A stretch of DNA of 64,000 bases from Altererythrobacter aquiaggeris (GTDB lineage Bacteria; Pseudomonadota; Alphaproteobacteria; Sphingomonadales; Sphingomonadaceae), in contig NZ_JBANRL010000001.1 in assembly GCF_037154015.1 (NCBI RefSeq), positions 744,001 to 808,000 of the forward strand, in the 5' to 3' direction. The position numbers were made by a program, and so were the translations under genes. Positions 56,495-64,000 of the stretch are shown here, in pieces. Position 1 is the first letter of the stretch. Every line of letters starts with the position of its first letter. The notes below the pieces were generated by a model, which was not told where the DNA came from, ran no database searches, and was given only the letters and a program-made list of their open reading frames with translations.

Positions 56495-56524
56495 GGGCGC
56501 TGCGGATTCCAGTCTGCGGCGCCC
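56495..56524. terminator. Convergent hairpin between the lipoprotein and cysH genes
   Basis: GGGCGCTGCGGA and TCTGCGGCGCCC pair over 12 positions (two G-T) with a six-base loop. It starts 14 bases after the lipoprotein stop and ends 11 bases before the cysH stop. No T-run on either strand, so termination would depend on another factor. Confidence 0.45.
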
Positions 56525-56535
56525 AATGGTCCGCC

Positions 56536-57324
56536 TTACAGAAACGGTTCGTAGCCGGGCGGCAAATCGCCGTCATCGCCAAGCGGGGTGTGAATACCGC
56601 ATTCGGATTTGTCCCAACCCTTCCACCGGCCAGCGCGGGGGTCTTCGCCTGCAGCAACCTTGCTGGTGCATGGCGAACAGCCGATCGAGGGATAACCTTC
56701 CGAAACCAACGGGTGCCGCGGCAGATCGTGCTTGTCAAAAAAGGCAGCGATATCGTGCTTGACCCAATCGATCAGAGGATTGATCTTGAGCCGGCCATGT
56801 CCATCACTGGTATCAACTTCGAAGCGGGGCAGCGCAGCGCGGCCATCGGACTGGAAGGCCTTGCGCCCGGTCAATGACGCGTCGAAACCCGCGAGCGCAT
56901 TGCCCAGCGGGGCAACCTTGCGAATTTCGCAACATCCGTCAGGATCAAACGACCACCGCAGCCCGTTGAAATCACGCCCGCCCACCGTTTGGGGGTCTGG
57001 CGTCAATATCCGCAGATCGGTCAGGCCGAGCGCCGCAATGAGCGTGTCGCGGTAGGTAAGGGTTTCGGCAAAGTGTTTCCCGGTGTCGAGAAACAGCACC
57101 GGCGTGTCCGGAGCGATCCGGGACACAAGATGCAGTAAAACGGCGCTTTCCGCTCCAAAGCTCGAAACGGTCGCAATCTCGCCGATCTGGCCTTGGGTCA
57201 GGACGTCACGCAAAAGTTCGGCGGTCGAGGCACCGTCAAACCAGTCATTCAGACGAACGGCGTCCTGTGCCGAATAGCGCGGCGCAGAGCCGATCCGGTC
57301 GGGGATGCGCGACATATCATTCAT
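56536..57324 (-). CDS. cysH: Thioredoxin-dependent APS/PAPS reductase with Fe-S cysteines
   Basis: 262 residues from the ATG at 57324, which precedes the stop of the DUF934 gene; ATGs at 57336 and 57315 are alternatives. The substrate loop SSFGAES is at 54-60. The cysteine pairs C131-C132 and C216-x2-C219 are those that bind a [4Fe-4S] cluster in adenylyl-sulfate (APS) reductases and are missing from E. coli-type PAPS reductase; catalytic Cys242 lies in ECGIHTPL. The product sulfite goes to CysI of the same operon. Last gene of cobA-DUF2849-cysI-DUF934-cysH. Confidence 0.93.
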   Translation of the reverse strand: MNDMSRIPDRIGSAPRYSAQDAVRLNDWFDGASTAELLRDVLTQGQIGEIATVSSFGAESAVLLHLVSRIAPDTPVLFLDTGKHFAETLTYRDTLIAALGLTDLRILTPDPQTVGGRDFNGLRWSFDPDGCCEIRKVAPLGNALAGFDASLTGRKAFQSDGRAALPRFEVDTSDGHGRLKINPLIDWVKHDIAAFFDKHDLPRHPLVSEGYPSIGCSPCTSKVAAGEDPRAGRWKGWDKSECGIHTPLGDDGDLPPGYEPFL

Positions 57325-57757
57325 CCGGAACGCCATAATGCCTTTTTGCCCAGATAGGCTGACGGCTGTCCTCCGCCGGCTGATAGACCTCGTCCCACCG
57401 GGCCAGTGCGGTTTGGGTATCGGCCTCGTCCAATGGCGCGTCAGGCGCAAAGCTGTCAAAGCCGCAACGCCGCATGAAGGCGATCTGGTCCACCAGAACA
57501 TCACCAGCAGCGCGTATCTCACCGCTATAGCCGGCCTCCCGCAGGATGCGCGCGGCAGAATATCCGCGTCCGTCACCAAATGTGGGGAAGCTGATTTCGA
57601 CCAGGCGAACTCGCCCGAGATGCGGGATCAGATCGCGGCTGTCATCGCCCGGCTCGATCCGCACTGCACCCGCGTTCGTCTGGCCGATGAAGGCCTCTAC
57701 AGTAACTGCAGCCTCTTCGTGCGGGGTATCATCGCGCAGTCTCAACAGCTTAACCAT
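57317..57757 (-). CDS. DUF934 protein of the sulfite reduction operon
   Basis: 146 residues from the ATG at 57757, which has a perfect AAGGAGG ribosome site. The stretches IELSFPTFGDGRGYS-like (here VEISFPTFGDGRGYS) and the terminal block FDSFA mark DUF934. The family occurs almost only beside cysI and cysH and has been proposed as an auxiliary factor for sulfite reductase or sulfate assimilation; the biochemical role is not established. It overlaps cysI by eight bases and cysH by eight. Confidence 0.9.
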   Translation of the reverse strand: MVKLLRLRDDTPHEEAAVTVEAFIGQTNAGAVRIEPGDDSRDLIPHLGRVRLVEISFPTFGDGRGYSAARILREAGYSGEIRAAGDVLVDQIAFMRRCGFDSFAPDAPLDEADTQTALARWDEVYQPAEDSRQPIWAKRHYGVPDE

Positions 57758-59384
57758 AAAGCGCCTCCTTGAACGGCGCCATCCCGATGCGTCGGTAGGT
57801 ATCGATAAAACGCTCCTCGCTTTCGCGGCGGGCCAGATAGACATCGGCGGCAATTTCTACGGCATCGACGATTCCAGCCTCGTCGAAACCCGGTCCGGTA
57901 ATTTTAGCCAGCGAGGTGTCTTCGGCCTCGCTTCCGCCAAGCAGCAACTGGTAATTTTCAACCCCTTTCCGGTCGACGCCCAGAATACCGATATGGCCGG
58001 CATGGTGATGCCCGCAGGCGTTGATGCAGCCGGAAATTTTCAACTTTAGTTCGCCCAGCGTTTCGCCTTTGCCGGAATCCGCAAACCGCTGGGAGATTTG
58101 CTGTGCAATCGGGATCGAACGGGCATTCGCCAGGCTGCAATAGTCAAGGCCGGGACAGGCGATAATGTCGCCAATCCGGTCAAGGTTTGCCGTGCCAAGC
58201 CCGGCGACAGCCAACTCGGCCCACAGAGCGTATAATTCCGCAATCTGGACATGCGGAAAAACGATGTTCTGGGTATGTGTCACGCGCGCTTCGTCAAAGC
58301 TGTAACGCGCCGCCAGATCGCCCATCAAATGCATCTGTGCCGTGGTCGCATCACCCGGAATTCCGCCGACCGGCTTCAGACTGATAACAGCGCTGACATA
58401 TCCGGGCTGCTTATGCGGCTTCGTATTTGTATCGACCCAGCGCGCAAAATCGGGATCACTGCGGTCAATCGCGCTGCCAGTTCCCGTTTCAAAGGCCGGA
58501 TCGGTGAAAAACCCCCTGATCCGCTCCAGCTCCGCAATCGGTGGTTCGATATTCTGCTGCAGCAGACGGTCGAACTCTTTTTCGACCTGACGGGTATATT
58601 CCTGAGCGCCAAGTTCATGGACCAGGATTTTTATCCGCGCCTTGTATTTGTTATCCCGCCGGCCATAGCGATTATACACCCTCAGGCAGGCCTCGGCGTA
58701 AGTCACGAATTGATCAAGCGACACAAAGTCGCGCACCAGCGGGGCTATCATCGGGGTTCGGCCCATGCCGCCGCCGACATAGAAAGCCGCACCCAGTTCG
58801 CCCGCATCGTTTTTCACGATCCGAATGCCGATATCATGCAGCCGCATAGCCGCGCGATCTTCGTTACTTGCGATGACCGCAAATTTGAATTTGCGCGGAA
58901 GATAGCTGAATTCGGGATGGAAGCTCGACCATTGGCGCAGCAATTCGGCATAAGGCCGGGGATCGGTAACTTCGTCGGAGGCGGCACCTGCAAAGTGGTC
59001 CGAACTGATATTGCGGATGCAGTTGCCGCTGGTCTGGATCGCGTGCATCTCCGCCTTTGCGAGGTCCTCCAGCAAGTCCGGCGCTTCCGCCAGTTTGATC
59101 CAGTTGTACTGAATATTCTGGCGAGTGGTGAAGTGGCCGTAACCGCGGTCATATTTATCGGCAATGTCAGCCAGCGCATGCAACTGCGCCCCGCTGAGCG
59201 TGCCATACGGAATGGCGACGCGCATCATATATGCGTGCAGTTGGAGATAGAGGCCATTCATCAGCCGGAGCGGTTTGAACTGGTCTTCCGTGAGCTTGCC
59301 GGACAATCTGCGTTCGACCTGGTCGCGAAATTCCGCAACGCGCGTATCGACCATTTGCTGGTCGTATTTATCATATTGATACAT
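57750..59384 (-). CDS. cysI: Sulfite/nitrite reductase hemoprotein
   Basis: 544 residues. Two ferredoxin-like half-domains and two siroheme domains. The cluster cysteines C410-x5-C416 (CPGLDYC) and C453-x3-C457 (CINACGHHH) bind the [4Fe-4S]-siroheme centre; TTRQNIQYNWIK near 87-98 is the substrate side. In this operon context it is the assimilatory sulfite reductase; ferredoxin- or flavoprotein-fed electrons reduce sulfite to sulfide. No cysJ is adjacent. The siroheme precursor enzyme CobA is encoded upstream. Confidence 0.94.
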   Translation of the reverse strand: MYQYDKYDQQMVDTRVAEFRDQVERRLSGKLTEDQFKPLRLMNGLYLQLHAYMMRVAIPYGTLSGAQLHALADIADKYDRGYGHFTTRQNIQYNWIKLAEAPDLLEDLAKAEMHAIQTSGNCIRNISSDHFAGAASDEVTDPRPYAELLRQWSSFHPEFSYLPRKFKFAVIASNEDRAAMRLHDIGIRIVKNDAGELGAAFYVGGGMGRTPMIAPLVRDFVSLDQFVTYAEACLRVYNRYGRRDNKYKARIKILVHELGAQEYTRQVEKEFDRLLQQNIEPPIAELERIRGFFTDPAFETGTGSAIDRSDPDFARWVDTNTKPHKQPGYVSAVISLKPVGGIPGDATTAQMHLMGDLAARYSFDEARVTHTQNIVFPHVQIAELYALWAELAVAGLGTANLDRIGDIIACPGLDYCSLANARSIPIAQQISQRFADSGKGETLGELKLKISGCINACGHHHAGHIGILGVDRKGVENYQLLLGGSEAEDTSLAKITGPGFDEAGIVDAVEIAADVYLARRESEERFIDTYRRIGMAPFKEALYG

Positions 59385-59683
59385 CAGATTACCTCGCGGG
59401 CTGCATCAGCGTCGCCCGGCTTTAGAGTAAGGTCGAGGCGGACAGTCGGGCCAAGACCGCGGATACGGTCCTTTATATGGGCCGGACGGGGGTGGCCGTC
59501 AGGCCCAGCCTCACCGTCTATTACATACGGTGCGTTGATGCGGCGTGCGGCTTCTTCACGAGTAAGAATGGTGTCTGCATCGTCGCCGGCATCTGCTGCA
59601 TCTTCAACATGGAGCGACCAGCCAGAACCATCCCACCACGTGACTGCCCCGCTTTCCAGATCATTTCCTGTTATTATTTTCAT
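59384..59683 (-). CDS. DUF2849 protein of the sulfite reduction operon
   Basis: 99 residues, soluble, with GDLESGAV-like entry (here NDLESGAVTWWDGSGW), ITREEAARRINAPYVID-type helix and the segment PAHIKDRIRGLGPTVR. DUF2849 is nearly always next to cobA and cysI in alphaproteobacteria. No enzymatic motif is visible; a small partner or maturation factor of the reductase is a plausible inference. It overlaps cobA by four bases, and its stop touches the cysI start. Confidence 0.88.
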   Translation of the reverse strand: MKIITGNDLESGAVTWWDGSGWSLHVEDAADAGDDADTILTREEAARRINAPYVIDGEAGPDGHPRPAHIKDRIRGLGPTVRLDLTLKPGDADAAREVI

Positions 59684-60459
59684 GCTGCAGCCTCCAGAGC
59701 GGCCCGGGCAACAGACGCATTCGACCGCGCGGTCACTTCGCCGATAACGATTAGCGCGGGGCTGAAAACGCCGTACTTTTTGACAATGTCAGGTAGCCCG
59801 GCCAGCGGACCGCGCAGCACACGCATGTTCGGCCGCGCGGCGTTCTCGATAATTGCAACCGGCATATCAGGCGTCAGCCCGTCTCCCATCAGTTTTTCTG
59901 CAATCTGCGGCGCGGTCTTCACCCCCATATAAATGACGAGCGTGCGACCCTTTCCGGCCAGCCCGGCCCAATCCTGATCGGACAAGCCCTGACACTGGCC
60001 TGCAACAAAGCTGACGATGCTGGCGCTATCACGGTGGGTCAGCGCGATCCCTGATGCAGCGGCGGCCCCGTTGGCGGCGGTTATGCCCGGCACGACTTCG
60101 ACGTGAACACCGGCGGCATGGCAGGCCTCCATTTCTTCGCCGCCGCGTCCGAAAATGAAAGGATCGCCGCCCTTCAGGCGGATAACATCGCGCCCGGCCT
60201 GCGCTTCGCGGATGAGCAGAGCATTGATTTTGTCCTGCGGGAGCGTGTGTTTGCTGCGCTGCTTGGCCACCGAAATACGGCGGGCAGACGGTGGGGCCAG
60301 AGCGATGATAGTGGGGTCAACCAAGCCGTCGTGGACGACAAGGCGCGCGTTTTCAAGCAGCCGTGCAGCGCGCAGGGTGAGCAGATCCGGGTCGCCCGGA
60401 CCCGCCCCCACGAGATATACCGTTCCGCCAGACAGGACAGGTTTGTTTGCATTTGCCAT
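59680..60459 (-). CDS. cobA: Uroporphyrinogen-III C-methyltransferase
   Basis: 259 residues from the ATG at 60459. Tetrapyrrole methylase: GAGPGDPDLLT at 18-28, RLKGGDPFIFGRGGEE near 91-106, PGITAANGAAA near 122-132. It makes precorrin-2 from uroporphyrinogen III with two SAM. Placed first in the sulfite reductase operon, it most likely serves siroheme for CysI; the oxidase/ferrochelatase half of CysG is not present in this gene. The operon promoter must lie in 60460-60550. Confidence 0.93.
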   Translation of the reverse strand: MANANKPVLSGGTVYLVGAGPGDPDLLTLRAARLLENARLVVHDGLVDPTIIALAPPSARRISVAKQRSKHTLPQDKINALLIREAQAGRDVIRLKGGDPFIFGRGGEEMEACHAAGVHVEVVPGITAANGAAAASGIALTHRDSASIVSFVAGQCQGLSDQDWAGLAGKGRTLVIYMGVKTAPQIAEKLMGDGLTPDMPVAIIENAARPNMRVLRGPLAGLPDIVKKYGVFSPALIVIGEVTARSNASVARAALEAAA

Positions 60460-60550
60460 ACCGTGTAAGTGCAATGACGATAGCTTGTCTGCCAGTCAGA
60501 ATGCTTTGGCCGCGGCCTAGCAGAGCTTTAGTCGTGGGCTGAAATGCGAT

Positions 60551-61672
60551 TTATCCGCCGGATTTTTTCTGATCTACCCGCTGCGAAACCGCCGCGATCA
60601 ACTGATCGAACTGTTCATTGCTGCGCAGATTGAGATCACGCTGCGGGAAGGGGATCTCGATTTTATTTTCCTGGAACAGTTGCCACAGGGTTTTGAGGAC
60701 GGCGGACTTGATATTACCGACACCATCTTCCGGATCGCGGATCCAACACTGGATTATGAAGTTCACAGAACTGTCGCCATATGCGTCAAGCCATACCTTC
60801 GGTGCAGGCACTTTCAGAATACGGCTGACCGATCCGGCAGCTTCGAGCATCAGTTTCTCGGCCACCTTGATATCGCAGCCATAAGCCACACCGACGGGAA
60901 CCTGCATACGCACGGTTTTGCTGGAATAGGACCAGTTTTCCACCTGATTGACCATCAGGTTTTCGTTAGGAATCAGGTATTCTCGTTGGTCTCTGGTCGT
61001 CACGGATACGGCACGAATGCCGATCTTCCGGATTTGTCCGAAGGTCGAATTTCCGGCCTGGTCCGACACCGCGATGACATCACCCGGCTTGATCGAACGG
61101 TCCATCAACAAGATGATACCGGCGATCAGGTTACCGAATGTTTTCTGTAAGCCGAAACCGATAGCAAGACCGAATGCACCCGAAAAAACGGCGAGCGCAG
61201 TCAAATCAATGCCCAGCATATCGATCCCGATCATGACCGCTAATGCCCAGACGCCCATCGTAACAAGCTTTTCGGCAAGCAGTTGCTGCGTGGAATCGAA
61301 CTTGGTGATACGTTTGAGGATCGAATGGGCAAATTTGCTGAGTAACCAGGCGCCTGCAATCACGCCCGCAATCACGAGAACGACCACTACAGAATCCCAC
61401 GCCGAAATACGGGTAGAACCGAAGTTGATCGCCAGACCGTCGAGCGTCTCGATCAGACCGGCTGCGGTTTCGCTCTTTTCGGAAACGGCGTCCTTGATCG
61501 AATCTGCGCTTTTCACTGCTTCGGTTTCTACCGGCGCAGGTGCTGGCTGCACCGCCGGTGCATCACCTTCAACCGGTTGAAGTGTTACGGTATCGCCCGC
61601 TTGCAAAGTATCCCCTGCAGAAGTTTCTTGTGGCGCCGGAGAGGCAGAAGGCGTCGCTGCTGATGTACTCAT
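60551..61672 (-). CDS. MscS-family mechanosensitive channel
   Basis: 373 residues. A Pro/Ala/Glu-rich N-terminus (1-60) precedes membrane helices at about 93-115 and 133-155 and the pore helix TALAVFSGAFGLAIGFGLQKTFGNLIAGI (about 155-185), whose Gly/Ala packing is the MscS signature; the beta domain and an alpha/beta domain follow to about 350. It protects against osmotic downshock. The start overlaps the metC stop by four bases, so it is transcribed with sseA-metC, an unexpected partnership. Confidence 0.9.
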   Translation of the reverse strand: MSTSAATPSASPAPQETSAGDTLQAGDTVTLQPVEGDAPAVQPAPAPVETEAVKSADSIKDAVSEKSETAAGLIETLDGLAINFGSTRISAWDSVVVVLVIAGVIAGAWLLSKFAHSILKRITKFDSTQQLLAEKLVTMGVWALAVMIGIDMLGIDLTALAVFSGAFGLAIGFGLQKTFGNLIAGIILLMDRSIKPGDVIAVSDQAGNSTFGQIRKIGIRAVSVTTRDQREYLIPNENLMVNQVENWSYSSKTVRMQVPVGVAYGCDIKVAEKLMLEAAGSVSRILKVPAPKVWLDAYGDSSVNFIIQCWIRDPEDGVGNIKSAVLKTLWQLFQENKIEIPFPQRDLNLRSNEQFDQLIAAVSQRVDQKKSGG

Positions 61673-62877
61673 ACCGGATCCATAGCATCAAAAGCCCGCC
61701 CCAAGTCGCTAATTAAATCGCCAGCGTCCTCCAGCCCGATTGACAAACGTACAAGTTGGCCCGGTGCGATGTCTGAATTTGCAGGGGGCCAGTCAGTTGC
61801 GGAACGGGTTCGCTCCGGATCGACCGGTAATGCCAGACTTTCGAAGCCTCCCCAGCTGTAACCGATACCAAACAGCTGTAGCGCATCGATCAGCCTTGCA
61901 CGCGCTGCCGCGCCGCCTGAACCCAGTGCAAAACTGAACAGGCCGCACCCGCCCGAAAAATCTCTTGCCCAAAGTTCATGTCCCGGCGATCCAACAAGCA
62001 TGGGGCAATACACCTCTGATACGCTTGGATGGAATTTCAGCCAGCGGGCGATTTCCAGCGCCGAGCTGGTTTGTTTCTTTAGCCGCACATCCAATGTCCG
62101 CAGCCCGCGCAGCGCGAGCGCCGCGTCGTCGGGTGATACCACATGGCCCAGGGTTTGCGCAGTTTGCCGAAGCAAACCATGATACCGCTTGCCTGCCGAA
62201 ACACTTCCCATCATCAGATCGGAATGACCGCCGATGTGTTTGGTCAGCGCCATGATCGTCATGTCGCATCCATGCTCCAGAGCCGGGAAGCCGAGCGGCG
62301 TAGCCCAAGTGTTATCGATCATGCTGACAGCGCCATATTCACGCGCAATCGCGGCGATTGACGGCGTATCGCAAACCTCCATAGTCAGAGATCCCGGGCT
62401 CTCTAGCAGAACAGCCCTGGTTCTCTCGCAAAATTGCGCATGAAAACCTTCCAGATCGAGCGGATCAAAAAACCGGGTTTCGACGCCGAGACGTTTGAAT
62501 AAACCCGCCGCCATATTGCGACTGGGTTCGTAGGCGTTGTCCGTCATCAGCAATACATCGCCAGGTGTCAGAACGCTCAGCAAAGCGCCGGAAATTGCTG
62601 CCACCCCGCTTGGATATAAAACCGTACCGAAAGCGCCGGGTTCAAGCTGGGTCAAAGCATCGGCCAGCGCCCACTGCGTCGGCGCGCCTCTGCGTCCGTA
62701 AAAAAACCGGCCATCGGCGTTGCCCTTTGTGCCATCCTTCAGGGCCGCGCAATTTTCGTAAAGGTGGGTGCTCGCGCGCCACACAGGCGGATTGACAACA
62801 GCGCCCGTCCATTCAGGTTTTCTACCAGCGCCAACCAGACGGGTGGCCGGTTTCAGGTTGCCGCTTTTGTCACTCAC
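61669..62877 (-). CDS. metC: Cystathionine beta-lyase
   Basis: 402 residues from a GTG that overlaps the sseA stop. Cys/Met metabolism PLP enzyme (fold type I): Tyr60 in RFFYGRRG, the SGVAAISGALLS cofactor loop at 90-101, Asp188 in VSMIDNTWATP and the PLP-binding Lys213 in ALTKHIGGHSD. It cleaves cystathionine to homocysteine, pyruvate and ammonia in methionine synthesis. The beta-lyase call over gamma-synthase rests on the TWATP and YSWGGFESL segments. Confidence 0.9.
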   Translation of the reverse strand: MSDKSGNLKPATRLVGAGRKPEWTGAVVNPPVWRASTHLYENCAALKDGTKGNADGRFFYGRRGAPTQWALADALTQLEPGAFGTVLYPSGVAAISGALLSVLTPGDVLLMTDNAYEPSRNMAAGLFKRLGVETRFFDPLDLEGFHAQFCERTRAVLLESPGSLTMEVCDTPSIAAIAREYGAVSMIDNTWATPLGFPALEHGCDMTIMALTKHIGGHSDLMMGSVSAGKRYHGLLRQTAQTLGHVVSPDDAALALRGLRTLDVRLKKQTSSALEIARWLKFHPSVSEVYCPMLVGSPGHELWARDFSGGCGLFSFALGSGGAAARARLIDALQLFGIGYSWGGFESLALPVDPERTRSATDWPPANSDIAPGQLVRLSIGLEDAGDLISDLGRAFDAMDPV

Positions 62878-63716
62878 GCGGGGCCCGTGGCCTTGGGTGT
62901 TTCGGGATCGGCACCCCACTCGGCCCAGCTACCGTCATACAGCGCGAGATCCTGTTTACCCAGCAATGCCAGCGCAAACAGCACAACCGACGCTGTTACC
63001 CCGCTGCCGCATGATGTGATGACAGGCCGGCCCAGATCGACGCCAGCCTGCTCGAAAACCAGCCGCAGATCAGCCTCGTCCTTAAATGTGCCATCGGGGT
63101 TGAATAGCGCTGTAAACGGCACATTGCGCGCACCCGGAATGTGTCCTGCTGACATACCGGCACGTGGTTCGTCCATTTCGCCGGTAAACCGCATTTCTCC
63201 CCGCGCATCGACGACCTGTTCGACGGCGCTCGTCAAATTGGCCAGTATTTGCGATTTGGAGCGGATATTCTGCGTGTCCTCCCATGCGGTGTAATGGCGG
63301 TGGCGAAGGCGCTCCACCCCTCCTTGCAAGGGCCGCTTTTCGGCTCTCCATTTTGCCAGTCCGCCGTCCAGAATTGCCACATGATGGGCGCCAAAGGTTT
63401 TGAACATGACCCATGCCCGCGCGGATGTTTTGATATCGCTATCGTCATAAATCACGATCCGGCTGCCATCGCCCAGGCCCAGGCCCTGCATCCGGCTTGC
63501 GAACTGTTCGGGCCTTGGCAAGGCGTGTCCAAAATCGGCGTCGGAATTTCTCAGCGAGGCGATGTCCATGAATACGGCGCCGGGGATATGGGCGGCTTCA
63601 TATTCGGATTTCGCGTCGCGGCCTGCGCTATCCATATGCATCGATGCATCGATGATCCGCAGGTCACTCGACCCGGTCTCGTCAGCAAGCCATTCGGTTG
63701 TAACTAACCGCTCCAT
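62874..63716 (-). CDS. sseA: 3-mercaptopyruvate sulfurtransferase
   Basis: 280 residues from the ATG at 63716, with GAGGGA upstream. Two rhodanese domains; the active-site loop C236GSGVTAS carries the CG[ST]GVTA pattern that distinguishes mercaptopyruvate sulfurtransferase from thiosulfate sulfurtransferase. It transfers sulfur from 3-mercaptopyruvate to acceptors such as thioredoxin or cyanide. First gene of the unit sseA-metC-mscS, four-base overlaps throughout. Confidence 0.93.
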   Translation of the reverse strand: MERLVTTEWLADETGSSDLRIIDASMHMDSAGRDAKSEYEAAHIPGAVFMDIASLRNSDADFGHALPRPEQFASRMQGLGLGDGSRIVIYDDSDIKTSARAWVMFKTFGAHHVAILDGGLAKWRAEKRPLQGGVERLRHRHYTAWEDTQNIRSKSQILANLTSAVEQVVDARGEMRFTGEMDEPRAGMSAGHIPGARNVPFTALFNPDGTFKDEADLRLVFEQAGVDLGRPVITSCGSGVTASVVLFALALLGKQDLALYDGSWAEWGADPETPKATGPA

Positions 63717-63779
63717 AGACAATCCCTCTATCGCAACGGGGCAGGGTTAACCGCCATCAACAATCCAGTCGAGCAATTT

Positions 63780-64000
63780 TCATCCCAACCGGCGGGCAAT
63801 CATCTGCCGGATCGTCCGGGGGCCTGCATCAAGCCGGATAGGCTGGAGATTACCTGTCAGCTTGGCTGACTGGACCCCCACCACGAAGGTCATCGGATCG
63901 ACTTGCGTTCCCACATCGTCAAAGGTCAACCGAACGAGCGGCACGAATAAAGCTGCGTTGCCTTGCCTGATCGCGAGGATGGACGAAAGCGGTAGCGTGA
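63780..64000 (-). CDS. C-terminal part of an unidentified gene cut by the window edge
   Basis: An open frame enters from beyond 64000 and ends in TGA at 63780-63782; 72 residues are visible. The part includes AALFVPLVRLTFDDVGTQVD and ends QMIARRLG. It lies 63 bases upstream of sseA on the same strand. I do not recognise the family and cannot give the start. Confidence 0.5.
   Translation of the reverse strand, partial: TLPLSSILAIRQGNAALFVPLVRLTFDDVGTQVDPMTFVVGVQSAKLTGNLQPIRLDAGPRTIRQMIARRLG

Noticed and set aside
58251-59747. A 498-codon open frame on the plus strand opposite cysI
   Set aside because: It mirrors cysI codon by codon, has no ribosome site, no recognisable domain and its composition follows from the GC-rich third positions of the true gene.

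Overview
The window is a gene-dense, GC-rich stretch of an alphaproteobacterial chromosome. The most likely source is a member of the Sphingomonadales, close to Erythrobacteraceae. The reasons are the order of the division and cell-wall (dcw) cluster, the long FtsZ linker ending in IPRFLGRQ, the frequent GTG starts and 1- or 4-base start/stop overlaps, the DUF2849-CysI-DUF934-CysH sulfite operon, and the sphingomonad-type lysozyme N-terminus. This placement is inferred from gene content and not from a phylogenetic marker search. I see no rRNA, tRNA, CRISPR array, insertion sequence or integrase.

Layout. 0-3.1 kb (minus): small membrane protein, exported amidohydrolase and a beta-hydroxyacid dehydrogenase. 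3.1-11.7 kb (plus): threonine dehydratase, aminoacyl-tRNA-protein transferase (Bpt), then TamA-TamB for outer-membrane biogenesis. 11.7-14.4 kb (minus): fasciclin lipoprotein, a repeat-containing secreted protein, and a translationally coupled membrane protein plus GH24 lysozyme that look like a phage-type lysis pair. 14.6-19.4 kb (minus): glnA and glnB behind a sigma-54-type promoter, argC, an orphan SH3-domain protein and an M17 aminopeptidase. 19.5-28.2 kb: map, ccmBA, phhB, an SDR, an S9 peptidase, a DNA glycosylase, a ferredoxin, cysK and two cell-envelope proteins of unknown role.

28.2-47.5 kb (plus) is the complete dcw cluster: mraZ, rsmH, ftsL, ftsI, murE, murF, mraY, murD, ftsW, murG, murC, murB, ddl, ftsQ, ftsA, ftsZ. 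From rsmH through ftsA every junction overlaps, so about 16.5 kb contains no intergenic base. The mraZ leader carries two sets of CGGGAA-type boxes with a period near 10, in opposite orientations, which fit MraZ autoregulation. A TPR-SPOR protein follows ftsZ and may be a divisome or peptidoglycan partner.

49-56.5 kb (plus): YbjN-like protein, proC, Bax-inhibitor-1 family protein, proline-rich lipoprotein, obg, proB, an NAD-dependent epimerase-like protein and a small lipoprotein. proC and proB are two of the proline biosynthesis steps. 56.5-64 kb (minus): the assimilatory sulfate/sulfite reduction operon cobA-DUF2849-cysI-DUF934-cysH (cobA makes the siroheme precursor for CysI), then sseA-metC-mscS, then a gene cut by the window edge. 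Sulfur metabolism also appears upstream as cysK.

The window is mostly housekeeping. The features that most deserve a second look are the lysis-like pair with its hairpin-sequestered Shine-Dalgarno and 12-codon leader frame, the MraZ-box arrays, the glnBA sigma-54 region, the orphan SH3 gene, and the tandem-repeat secreted protein.
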